A DNA stretch of 43,634 bases from a bacterium (GTDB lineage Bacteria > UBP6 > UBA1177), in the NCBI GenBank assembly GCA_017538365.1, contig JAFYIZ010000015.1, positions 1 to 43,634 of the forward strand, read 5' to 3'. The notes beneath the pieces are model-generated. The model was not told the origin of the DNA. It saw only the letters and a list, made by a program, of their open reading frames with translations, and did not search any database. Positions 37,480 through 43,634 of this stretch are shown piece after piece. Each line of letters opens with the position of its first letter. The stretch's first letter is position 1. The position numbers were made by a program, and so were the translations under genes.

Positions 37480-37490
37480 GGCTTAAAAAT

Positions 37491-38225
37491 CTAGCGGTTC
37501 TGAAGAACTTTTTCTACTTCCTTAAGCTGTTCCTGATCGTTTATGCCGGAAATGGAAAAAGAATCCTTTTCAACGTAAGCAGTGACTTTTTTGTGCATGT
37601 TTACCGCGATTTTTACGATATCGGTAAGGTAATACTCCTTTTTCGCGTTGTTGTTTTTGAGTTTGTATATCGCCTCTGTGAGAAAACGCTTGTCAACGAG
37701 GTATATTCCGCTGTTTATCTCTCTTATTTCACGCTGCTTTGCATCGGCATCAAGAAATTCGACAATCCCTGATACATCGCCGTTTTCAGCGCGTTCGATC
37801 CTGCCGTAACTTCCCGCGTCGTCAAGAATCGTGCTGACGATTACAAGGTCGGAGCCGCTTTCGACAAAGAATTTTTTCGCTCCTTCGAAAGTTTCAGTTT
37901 TGACAAGCGGAGTGTCACCGGCACAGATAAGAACCGAATCAATGTTACCCGAAACATTGGGAATCGCCGCTCTGACTGCGCCGCCGGTACCGTTTTGCAC
38001 TGCCTGAAACGAGAATTTCACATCGGGGAAATTTTTGCTGATATACTCTTCAACAATGCCTCTGCCGTGTCCTGTAACAACATTCAGCACGTTGCAGACC
38101 GGCTTCAGTGCCTCAATGATCCAGGCGATCATCGGTTTTCCCGCAACATTGTGCATAACTTTCGGAAGATCTGATTTCATTCTTGTTCCCTTGCCTGCCG
38201 CAAGGATGATTGCTTCAATGTTCAT
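37491..38225 (-). CDS. GlmU-like UDP-GlcNAc pyrophosphorylase domain only
   Basis: 244 residues of the nucleotidyltransferase fold. Motifs as in the N-half of GlmU: L-A-A-G-K-G-T-R-M-K-S-D-L-P-K-V-M-H, N-G-T-G-G-A-V-R-A-A, C-A-G-D-T-P-L-V, G-S-Y-G-R-I, E-I-N-S-G-I-Y and G-I-N-D-Q-E-Q-L. It would make UDP-GlcNAc from GlcNAc-1-phosphate and UTP. The left-handed beta-helix acetyltransferase half of GlmU is absent; the frame closes normally and the next gene begins 11 bases later, so this is a natural single-domain form. A related sugar-phosphate specificity is possible. Start behind AGAGAGG. Confidence 0.88.
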   Translation of the reverse strand: MNIEAIILAAGKGTRMKSDLPKVMHNVAGKPMIAWIIEALKPVCNVLNVVTGHGRGIVEEYISKNFPDVKFSFQAVQNGTGGAVRAAIPNVSGNIDSVLICAGDTPLVKTETFEGAKKFFVESGSDLVIVSTILDDAGSYGRIERAENGDVSGIVEFLDADAKQREIREINSGIYLVDKRFLTEAIYKLKNNNAKKEYYLTDIVKIAVNMHKKVTAYVEKDSFSISGINDQEQLKEVEKVLQNR

Positions 38226-38234
38226 TTTTCCTCT

Positions 38235-39413
38235 CTATGCGTTATAAGTCATTGGAATCGTTATAATAAAATCAACTGTCGGATGTTTTTCGCTCTTATT
38301 TTCGACATAAATCGTGCCGCCCATGAATTTCAGAATCTGCTTTGATATCGCAAGTCCGAGTCCGGTTCCCTTCTCTGCTTTTTTCGTGGTGAAAAACGGC
38401 TCGAACATCCTGTCGAACACATCTTTCGGAATCGCAGGCCCGTTGTTTGAAATAACAATATTGGTAAGAAAATCATCGCCCGAAACAACTATTTTCAGCT
38501 CTTTCTGCCCCTTTACTTTAGCATCTTCAAAAGCATCGACGGCATTGTTGACAATATTCGTGATGACCTGAATCAGCTCCTGTTTTTTGCAGAACAGTTT
38601 TTTCGGCGCATTTTTAGCAATTTCTACGGAAAAATTGATATTGTCGCGCTTGATGTTGTAGTAAGTGAGATTTTTCACCTCGGCAAAGAGTTCAGAAAAA
38701 CCGACTTCACTCGCAGTATCGTCGCGTCTGTAGAAGCGCCTGAACGACTGCAGAAGTTCTTCGATACGCTCGATCCCCTTCATCGACTCTTCCACACTCG
38801 GCAGAATAAGACGGTCGAATACCGAAAGCACTTCTTCGTTGTCTGTCACTTTTTTTACCTTGTCGTAAGCGTATCTGCACATCTCCTGATTGGCTTTTAT
38901 AAAGGTAAGCGGCGAACTTATTTCGTGAACTATTGAACTTACCATCGTTCCGACAGTAGCCAGCCTGTCGGCATGTATCAACTGTTGCGTGCGTTCCGCG
39001 ACGATGTCTTCAAGGTTGCACTGATAAAGAAGAAGCTGCATATTGTTCTTCACTTTTATCGCAAGTTCGTGCCACTTTACAGGCTTTTCCATGAGGTCGA
39101 TCGAACCTTCCAGCAAAATCTGGTTTCTGATATTTTCGTCGTTTACGAAATTTTCGTCACCCGTGATGAAAATGACTCTCTCTTTTTTGGAAACAGCCGA
39201 AATTCTTTGATAAATTTCCATGCCGGTCTTTCCGCCGAGCACGATATCGATTATGAAAATTATCGGTTTGTCCTTTTTTGCAAGGCTGACCGCCTCTTCC
39301 GGATCGGTCGTAAAAACGCCTTTCATATCGGGCAGAAATTTTTGAAGCGCGCCTGAAGCTACGGCAAGAAAATCCTGTTCGTCGTCAAGAACGCAGTATG
39401 TTCCTTTCATCAT
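38235..39413 (-). CDS. Response-regulator-first histidine kinase
   Basis: 392 residues, soluble, with reversed hybrid order. A receiver domain (residues 1-120) has the acidic pair D10/D11, phospho-acceptor D56, T84 and K110-P111. A helical linker leads to a HisKA domain with H163 in S-S-I-V-H-E-I-S-S-P-L. The HATPase domain has the N-box N-I-V-N-N-A-V-D-A and G-T-G-L-G-L-A-I-S-K. There is no membrane or sensor domain, so the input is probably phosphotransfer to the receiver. No cognate output regulator is nearby. The ATG follows the PilZ-like gene's stop with no gap (TAAATG), so translation is coupled. Such receiver-kinases are frequent in delta-type proteobacteria. Confidence 0.92.
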   Translation of the reverse strand: MMKGTYCVLDDEQDFLAVASGALQKFLPDMKGVFTTDPEEAVSLAKKDKPIIFIIDIVLGGKTGMEIYQRISAVSKKERVIFITGDENFVNDENIRNQILLEGSIDLMEKPVKWHELAIKVKNNMQLLLYQCNLEDIVAERTQQLIHADRLATVGTMVSSIVHEISSPLTFIKANQEMCRYAYDKVKKVTDNEEVLSVFDRLILPSVEESMKGIERIEELLQSFRRFYRRDDTASEVGFSELFAEVKNLTYYNIKRDNINFSVEIAKNAPKKLFCKKQELIQVITNIVNNAVDAFEDAKVKGQKELKIVVSGDDFLTNIVISNNGPAIPKDVFDRMFEPFFTTKKAEKGTGLGLAISKQILKFMGGTIYVENKSEKHPTVDFIITIPMTYNA

Positions 39414-39761
39414 TTATGCTCCGAACAATGCGGAAAGTCTCGTTCCCCAGAGATTTCCGTATTTATCTATAACAATTTCCTTTAATTTTTCGTCTATAAG
39501 CCTTTTGCTTTCATCATCAAAAGCAAACTCAAGTCCGATTCCATTTTCCGACATGTCGTTTTCACCGGCAAAAATCACGGTTCCTTTTGCCGAAAGCGGC
39601 TTTCCGAGAGCCGAAACTTTGATGGAAAATGTAAAATTTTCCCCCAGAGCGTGTTCTTCGTCGGAAATCAGAAATAAATATCCGCGGCTCAGACTTTTGA
39701 TGTAGTCTTTAAGAAAACTCGAAAATTTTTTGTACTCTATTTTTACAGTGTCGTTTTCCAT
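39414..39761 (-). CDS. PilZ-like domain protein (TIGR02266 style)
   Basis: 115 residues. The pattern S-L-S-R-G-Y-L-F-L ... G-E-N-F-T-F-S-I-K-V ... A-K-G-T-V-I-F-A ... G-I-G-L-E-F-A-F matches the short PilZ-like domain described as a Myxococcus paralogous family. The R-x-x-x-R c-di-GMP-binding motif of classical PilZ is not evident at the N-terminus, so ligand binding is doubtful. It is translationally coupled to the histidine kinase, suggesting a signalling pair, and begins 11 bases after dapB behind GGGGG. Confidence 0.75.
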   Translation of the reverse strand: MENDTVKIEYKKFSSFLKDYIKSLSRGYLFLISDEEHALGENFTFSIKVSALGKPLSAKGTVIFAGENDMSENGIGLEFAFDDESKRLIDEKLKEIVIDKYGNLWGTRLSALFGA

Positions 39762-39772
39762 TTTCCCCCTTG

Positions 39773-40510
39773 TTACGCCGTTATAACATCGCGCATCGAG
39801 TATCTGCCCGCCTTTTTCCCGATAAGAAACCTGGCGGCGCTCAAAGCACCTTCAGCCAGAACAGAGCGGCTTCCAGATTTGTGCGAAATCTCGATTCTTT
39901 CGCCCGCAAAGCCGAAAATTGCCGTGTGCTCGCCGACAACATCACCGCAGCGGATCGCGTGATAGCCGATTTCGTTCGCCTCTCTTGCTCCGACCATTCC
40001 GCTTCTGCCGTCACGTCTGGACAAACCGCGTTCAGACTGGATTTCGGAAATTATTTTTCCCATTTCAAGAGCAGTTCCGCTCGGAGCATCCTTCTTTTTG
40101 TTGTGGTGCATCTCCATTATTTCGATGTCGGCATCGTGCGTGAATTTTGCGGCCGCTCTCAAGATTTCAAACATAATATTGACTCCGCGGCTCAGATTTG
40201 ACGCCTGCAGAACAGGGATTTCCTTTGCCGCAGCATCTATCGCAGCGTGGTCTTCTTCATTAAGTCCTGTCGTTCCGATAACAAGCGGCGTTTTGGTTTC
40301 GTAAGCCCACAGAATCGCTTTTTTAAAACCGTCACGCGAACTCAAGTCTACTGCGACATCGACATCATCGCCTTTAATTTCATCAATATTTTCAAAACCT
40401 TGAGCAATATCTACCTTATGTGTGATTTTTATATCGGAATAGTTTTGGGCTGCTTCGGCAATCGCACGCCCCATTCTTCCTGCTGCACCGCTGAGAAGTA
40501 TTCTAATCAT
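39773..40510 (-). CDS. dapB: 4-hydroxy-tetrahydrodipicolinate reductase
   Basis: Reduces the dihydrodipicolinate precursor in lysine and diaminopimelate synthesis. 245 residues. The NAD(P)-binding loop is S-G-A-A-G-R-M-G-R-A-I (start), followed by V-I-G-T-T-G-L and the family signature E-M-H-H-N-K-K-K-D-A-P-S-G-T-A near residue 135. The ATG overlaps the end of gpsA by 8 bases, so the two are coupled. A diaminopimelate pathway fits a peptidoglycan-bearing cell, as do the PBP4 and GlmU-like genes nearby. Confidence 0.96.
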   Translation of the reverse strand: MIRILLSGAAGRMGRAIAEAAQNYSDIKITHKVDIAQGFENIDEIKGDDVDVAVDLSSRDGFKKAILWAYETKTPLVIGTTGLNEEDHAAIDAAAKEIPVLQASNLSRGVNIMFEILRAAAKFTHDADIEIMEMHHNKKKDAPSGTALEMGKIISEIQSERGLSRRDGRSGMVGAREANEIGYHAIRCGDVVGEHTAIFGFAGERIEISHKSGSRSVLAEGALSAARFLIGKKAGRYSMRDVITA

Positions 40511-41528
40511 TGTCGCCCCCGTAGGAAAGAAGCTCGTCCTTGAGGCTTCTCGACATCAGTTTCGAGATTTTTTCCCTGATATCGGCACCGTTGTAAAGCA
40601 CGTCGTAAAGAGTTTCGGTGATCGGCATTTCGACATTCATCTTTGCCGCAAGATCGTGAGCTGAAGCAGTCGTCGGAACACCTTCGGCAACCATGAGCAT
40701 GGAATCAAGGATATCCTTTATCTTTTCGCCCTGACCGAGCCTGATTCCGACCTGTCTGTTCCGGCTGAGATCACCCGTGCAGGTCAGCACTAAGTCGCCT
40801 ACTCCGCTTAGTCCGGAAAGCGTTCTCGGGTTGCCGCCCATCGCAATTACCAGCCTCGACATCTCCGCAATCGAGCGCGTAATGACGGCTGCCTGCGTGT
40901 TTTTTCCGAGTTTCATTCCTTCAAGAACGCCTATAGCCACAGCAAAGACGTTTTTCAGAGCACCACCGAGCTCGACTCCGACAACGTCACGTGAAGTGTA
41001 GATTCTCATGTACGGCGAATTGAAAAAGTTCTGGATTTTGCCGACATCTTCCGAATTTTTTCCCGCAACGACAGCACATGTCGGCATCTTCATTGCAAGT
41101 TCGCGGGCGAAAGTCGGCCCTGAAATTACAAAAATATTTTTGTAAAGTACCGGCGGAAGGATCTCTTCGGCAATCTGATACATCATTTTGAGAGTCGAAT
41201 TTTCGATTCCCTTCGAAGCCAGAACTATAAAAGTTTTATCCGAAATTATCCCGGCGATCTGTTCGATCGACTTTCTCATAAACTGCGCCGGAGTCGCAAT
41301 TACGACCAAATCTTTTCCGATGACCGCATCCTTGATGTCGGCAACCGCCTTCAAAGATTCAGGCAGCTTTATCCCCGGCATGAAAAGTTTGTTTTCATGT
41401 TCCGAATTTATTGATTCGACGATCTCAGGCTCTCTCGCCCAGATCACAGTTTCATACTGCTTGTCGGCAAGCATTCCGGCCAGAGCCGTGCCCCAGCTTC
41501 CCGCGGAAACAACACCTATTTTTACCAT
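40503..41528 (-). CDS. gpsA: Glycerol-3-phosphate dehydrogenase [NAD(P)+]
   Basis: Makes sn-glycerol-3-phosphate for phospholipid synthesis. 341 residues with the two-domain family layout. The Rossmann loop reads S-A-G-S-W-G-T-A-L-A (8-17). The usual opening Gly of G-x-G-x-x-G is Ser8, a notable change in an otherwise standard motif. K-G-I-E, G-P-T-F-A-R-E-L, the catalytic-lysine region G-G-A-L-K-N-V-F-A and G-L-S-G-V-G-D-L-V-L-T-C are intact. First gene of the operon gpsA-dapB-PilZ-kinase-GlmU-like-NFACT; the ribosome-binding site GGAGG is about ten bases from the ATG. Confidence 0.95.
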   Translation of the reverse strand: MVKIGVVSAGSWGTALAGMLADKQYETVIWAREPEIVESINSEHENKLFMPGIKLPESLKAVADIKDAVIGKDLVVIATPAQFMRKSIEQIAGIISDKTFIVLASKGIENSTLKMMYQIAEEILPPVLYKNIFVISGPTFARELAMKMPTCAVVAGKNSEDVGKIQNFFNSPYMRIYTSRDVVGVELGGALKNVFAVAIGVLEGMKLGKNTQAAVITRSIAEMSRLVIAMGGNPRTLSGLSGVGDLVLTCTGDLSRNRQVGIRLGQGEKIKDILDSMLMVAEGVPTTASAHDLAAKMNVEMPITETLYDVLYNGADIREKISKLMSRSLKDELLSYGGDND

Positions 41529-41558
41529 AATGAATTACCTCCGAACAAAAAACCTTAA

Positions 41559-41586
41559 ATTTTAGCGATACGCAGAATTTAGTCAA
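41559..41586 (-). promoter_or_regulatory. Predicted promoter of the gpsA operon
   Basis: Read on the minus strand: TTGACT, 16-bp spacer, TAAAAT (both 5 of 6), then TTAAGG and TTTTTTG. The discriminator is less GC-rich than elsewhere. Confidence 0.65.
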
Positions 41587-41698
41587 ATTGAAAAACACCG
41601 TTGCAAGCTGCATAAAAATAACGTCTCATCTGAGGGCGAAATGATCTTTTGTCGGAACGCTGGCGGCTCGCCCGCAGGTTTTTGAGGTCAAGACGGGC

Positions 41699-42079
41699 TT
41701 ACAATTCCTTGAATCTCTCAGCCAACTGTGCAAACGATGAATTACGGGATATTTGTCCTGCAGGAATGAAAAGATATCTCCATTCTTTATATCCTTTGCA
41801 CCATGATGATGCAGTCTTGCAATATTGAATACCGCGTTCTTTTTTGGCTATTATATCAGGATCTTTAAGTTTATCTTCGCCTTTCACCTCTACCAGACAA
41901 ATCATATCAGATGTTTCTACAACAAAGTCAGGCACATATTTATGACCGCGGTTGTATGTTATATCAAATTCGTTTGGAGCCGGTCTCAGCCAGTTGATAA
42001 CATTAGGATCTGTTTCTAAAATTCTCTGACCCGCAGAAATTCTCCACAGCGTGGAGAATATTGACTTGGAGCCACTACA
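41699..42079 (-). pseudogene. 3' remnant of a type III restriction subunit / DEAD-helicase nuclease
   Basis: An open frame of 126 codons without a plausible start. The readable part (from about 42037) is R-I-L-E-T-D-P-N-V, then Y-N-R-G-H-K-Y-V-P-D-F-V-V-E-T and I-C-L-V-E-V-K-G, which is the P-D...E-x-K nuclease core found at the end of type III Res and related helicase-nucleases. It ends with W-R-Y-L-F-I-P. The helicase part is absent from the window and a stop closes the frame at 42080. Homology ceases at a perfect palindrome (42039-42059), which may mark the breakpoint. Confidence 0.75.
42039..42059. repeat. Perfect 9-bp-arm palindrome at the truncation point
   Basis: Arms ATTCTCCAC and GTGGAGAAT around AGC. 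Like the palindrome in the DUF1016 gene it has a 3-nt loop and lies in frame inside a nuclease coding sequence. Confidence 0.75.
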
Positions 42080-42120
42080 TTAATGAAATACATTCCGAAA
42101 ACTGAACATATAATTCGACC

Positions 42121-42174
42121 TGTCGGAAATTCCGACAAGTTCACAGTTTTAATTGTATCGAATTCGGTACAATT
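42121..42174. repeat. Two adjacent palindromes downstream of pyrE
   Basis: The first has arms TGTCGGAA and TTCCGACA around one A (42121-42137). The second has arms AATTGTATCGAA and TTCGGTACAATT with no loop (42151-42174, one G-T pair) and covers part of the pyrE stop codon. No T-run follows on the minus strand. They may act as 3' mRNA stabilisers or be members of the AATT...AATT palindrome family. Confidence 0.75.
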
Positions 42175-42847
42175 ACTTCGCCCCGTAGATCTTGTAGTAG
42201 TCTTCGATCCTCGATTTCATTTCGTCGTCGATGAGGACTTTGCCGCCTACTTTTCTGCCGTAGAGGTATTCAACGACTTCGGCCATTGTGACGATGGAGA
42301 ACGTGTTCATTTTGAAGTCGTCTCTGATCTCATCGAGTGCCGATTTTTCGCCTGTGCCGCGCTCCATTCTGTTGACTGAGACTGAAAGTGCCGCAAGCTC
42401 TATGTCAGCTGCAGCTTTGAGGAGAGGAACCGTTTCGCGGATGCTTGTTCCTGCAGTGGTGACATCTTCGATTATGAGGACTCTGTCTCCTTTCTGGAGT
42501 TTGTGTCCGATGAGATTTCCACCTTCGCCGTGGTCTTTGACCTCTTTTCTGTTGAAGCAGAAAGCGACGTTTTTGCCGTATTTCGCATCAAGCGCGATGG
42601 CGGTCGAAACTGCAAGCGGGATCCCTTTGTAAGCCGGGCCGAAAAGGACGTCGAACTCCCCACCAGTGTTTTCCATGATCGATTCAGCGTAAAATCCGCC
42701 GAGTTTCGATATCTGCGCACCGGTCCTGTATTTGCCGGTGTTTACGAAGAAAGGAGTTTTTCTGCCGCTTTTTGTGACGAAATCGCCGAAAGTGAGAACT
42801 TCGCATTCGACCATAAAATCTATGAAATCATGTTTGTAGTTATTCAT
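42173..42847 (-). CDS. pyrE: Orotate phosphoribosyltransferase
   Basis: Joins orotate to PRPP to form OMP in pyrimidine synthesis. 224 residues. The PRPP-binding loop V-L-I-I-E-D-V-T-T-A-G-T-S lies near residue 125, preceded by L-F-G-P-A-Y-K-G-I-P-L-A and F-C-F-N-R-K-E-V-K-D-H-G-E-G-G (flexible active-site loop). The start follows AGAGG. It lies 51 bases downstream of ackA and may be co-transcribed. The stop codon is inside a 24-bp palindrome. Confidence 0.96.
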   Translation of the reverse strand: MNNYKHDFIDFMVECEVLTFGDFVTKSGRKTPFFVNTGKYRTGAQISKLGGFYAESIMENTGGEFDVLFGPAYKGIPLAVSTAIALDAKYGKNVAFCFNRKEVKDHGEGGNLIGHKLQKGDRVLIIEDVTTAGTSIRETVPLLKAAADIELAALSVSVNRMERGTGEKSALDEIRDDFKMNTFSIVTMAEVVEYLYGRKVGGKVLIDDEMKSRIEDYYKIYGAK

Positions 42848-42898
42848 TCTGACCTCTGATGAGAAAATTTCTGATTAGAAAAAATATCAGTCAAGGAG

Positions 42899-43634
42899 TT
42901 ATTTCTTGCCGAACTTCTCTTCGTAAAGTTTCTTGGAATCCCTTGCAAGAACGAGCTCTTCATTCGTCGGGATGACCATGACTTTAACTTTGGAATCGTC
43001 GGTGCTGACTATCGCTTCGCTTCCGCAGATCGTGTTGTTGAGCTCTTTATTCATCTTGATGCCCATGAATTCAAGTCCTTCGACCGATCTTTCGCGGATC
43101 TCGCCTACGTTCTCGCCTATTCCACCTGTGAAGATGACAACGTCAACTCCGCCCATTGCAGCAGCGTAGGAAGCGATGTACTTTTTGATTCTGTATGTAA
43201 ACATTGCAAGCGCAAGAGCAGCGCGTTTGTTACCCTCGTCGCGAGCTTTACGGATGTCGCGCATATCGTTGGAAATGCCGCTTACACCGAAAAGACCGCT
43301 GTTTTTATTGAACATTTTATTAACAGCCTGGTGTCCGCCCTCTTTGTCAGCAAGGAAGAAGATAACGCCAGGGTCAACGTCGCCCGAACGGGTTCCCATC
43401 ATAACGCCTTCGAGAGGAGTCATACCCATCGTGGTGTCGATCGATTTTCCGCCGTCAACTGCAGCCATCGAGCAGCCGTTTCCAAGGTGGCAGGTAACGA
43501 TCTTGAGGTCTTTGATGTCTTTGCCGAGCATTTCAGCGGCTCTGTTGGAAACGAAGAAGTGGCTCGATCCGTGGAAGCCGTATCTGCGGACTCTGTATTT
43601 TTCGTAGTATTTGTAGTCTATCGGATACATGTAA
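42899..43634 (-). CDS. ackA: Acetate kinase, C-terminal part (cut by window edge)
   Basis: Interconverts acetyl phosphate plus ADP and acetate plus ATP, the energy-yielding step of acetate fermentation. The 245 codons present run off the right edge, so roughly the first 150-160 residues are outside. Visible motifs are R-R-Y-G-F-H-G-S-S-H, C-H-L-G-N-G-C-S, D-T-T-M-G-M-T-P-L-E-G-V-M-M-G-T-R-S-G-D-V-D-P and F-T-G-G-I-G-E-N. The internal ATG near 43630 is not the real start, since homology continues upstream of it. Confidence 0.96.
   Translation of the reverse strand, partial: YMYPIDYKYYEKYRVRRYGFHGSSHFFVSNRAAEMLGKDIKDLKIVTCHLGNGCSMAAVDGGKSIDTTMGMTPLEGVMMGTRSGDVDPGVIFFLADKEGGHQAVNKMFNKNSGLFGVSGISNDMRDIRKARDEGNKRAALALAMFTYRIKKYIASYAAAMGGVDVVIFTGGIGENVGEIRERSVEGLEFMGIKMNKELNNTICGSEAIVSTDDSKVKVMVIPTNEELVLARDSKKLYEEKFGKK

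Noticed and set aside
42848-42900. Separate pyrE promoter in the ackA-pyrE gap
   Set aside because: A TTGACT is present, but no acceptable -10 follows at 15-18 bases; co-transcription with ackA is simpler.

Overview
The window looks like a metagenome-style contig from an anaerobic or fermentative, diderm bacterium with about 45% GC. It is cut at both ends (a DUF1016 nuclease on the left, acetate kinase on the right). Several traits point towards a Myxococcota/'Deltaproteobacteria'-related lineage: a secreted protein with a CxxDxDCPxGxxC-type cysteine head, a lipoprotein with thrombospondin type-3 repeats and a VWA domain, a PilZ-like domain of the TIGR02266 style, a DUF4388-like protein, a very large TPR protein and a response-regulator-first histidine kinase. 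This placement is an inference; there is no rRNA gene to test it. Metabolic genes (gdhA, ackA, argF/arcB, dapB, gpsA, pyrE, pyrH) and housekeeping genes (tyrS, rlmB, rnc, ligA, frr) are full-length and look ordinary.

Layout. 1-0.9 kb: partial YhcG-type nuclease gene with palindromic elements. 0.9-5.3 kb (minus): MMPL/RND transporter, tyrS, amidohydrolase. 5.4-10.9 kb (plus): giant TPR protein, rlmB, rnc. 10.9-15.1 kb (minus): gdhA with a strong terminator, then an ankyrin lipoprotein and ligA. 15.3-16.6 kb: MATE transporter. 16.6-20.1 kb: an accessory island holding a four-helix-bundle/zinc-ribbon protein and a two-gene restriction-modification pair (EcoRI-type adenine methylase plus DUF262-HNH nuclease). 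The island is bracketed and interrupted by a highly regular composite repeat. 20.1-21.1 kb (minus): ornithine carbamoyltransferase. 21.3-28.6 kb (plus): envelope/TPR protein, DUF4388-like protein, a putative catalytically degenerate PEP-carboxykinase-like protein, a basic disordered protein, PBP4 and a small hypothetical. 28.7-31.9 kb (plus): VWA lipoprotein, tRNA-Ala(CGC), second MATE transporter. 31.9-33.2 kb (minus): pyrH-frr. 33.4-34.6 kb: secreted Cys-rich protein. 34.6-34.8 kb: duplicated 75-bp repeat. 34.8-41.5 kb (minus): CorC/HlyC protein, then a six-gene operon gpsA-dapB-PilZ-histidine kinase-GlmU N-domain-NFACT. 41.7-43.6 kb (minus): remnant of a type III restriction subunit among palindromes, then pyrE and ackA.

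Most striking signals. (1) Six complete copies of a composite repeat, each made of exactly four CGGGATCN-like octamers plus an 18-19 bp GCGCGC-containing segment, sit at three positions around the restriction island. (2) A shared promoter architecture recurs through the core genes: -35 TTGC or TTGA, mostly 16-bp spacer, -10, then a GC-rich discriminator such as TCCGCG. The island methylase promoter lacks it. (3) An identical 12-bp palindromic core, TAATTTTTATTA, lies in the promoter spacers of gdhA and of the PEPCK-like gene, which suggests a common regulator. (4) Short-loop perfect palindromes are associated with the broken or partial nuclease genes at both ends of the window.

No CRISPR array, rRNA, prophage or recognisable transposase was seen. 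No gene-free stretch exceeds about 300 bases; the longest is 658-927, which holds one long palindrome and otherwise nothing recognised.
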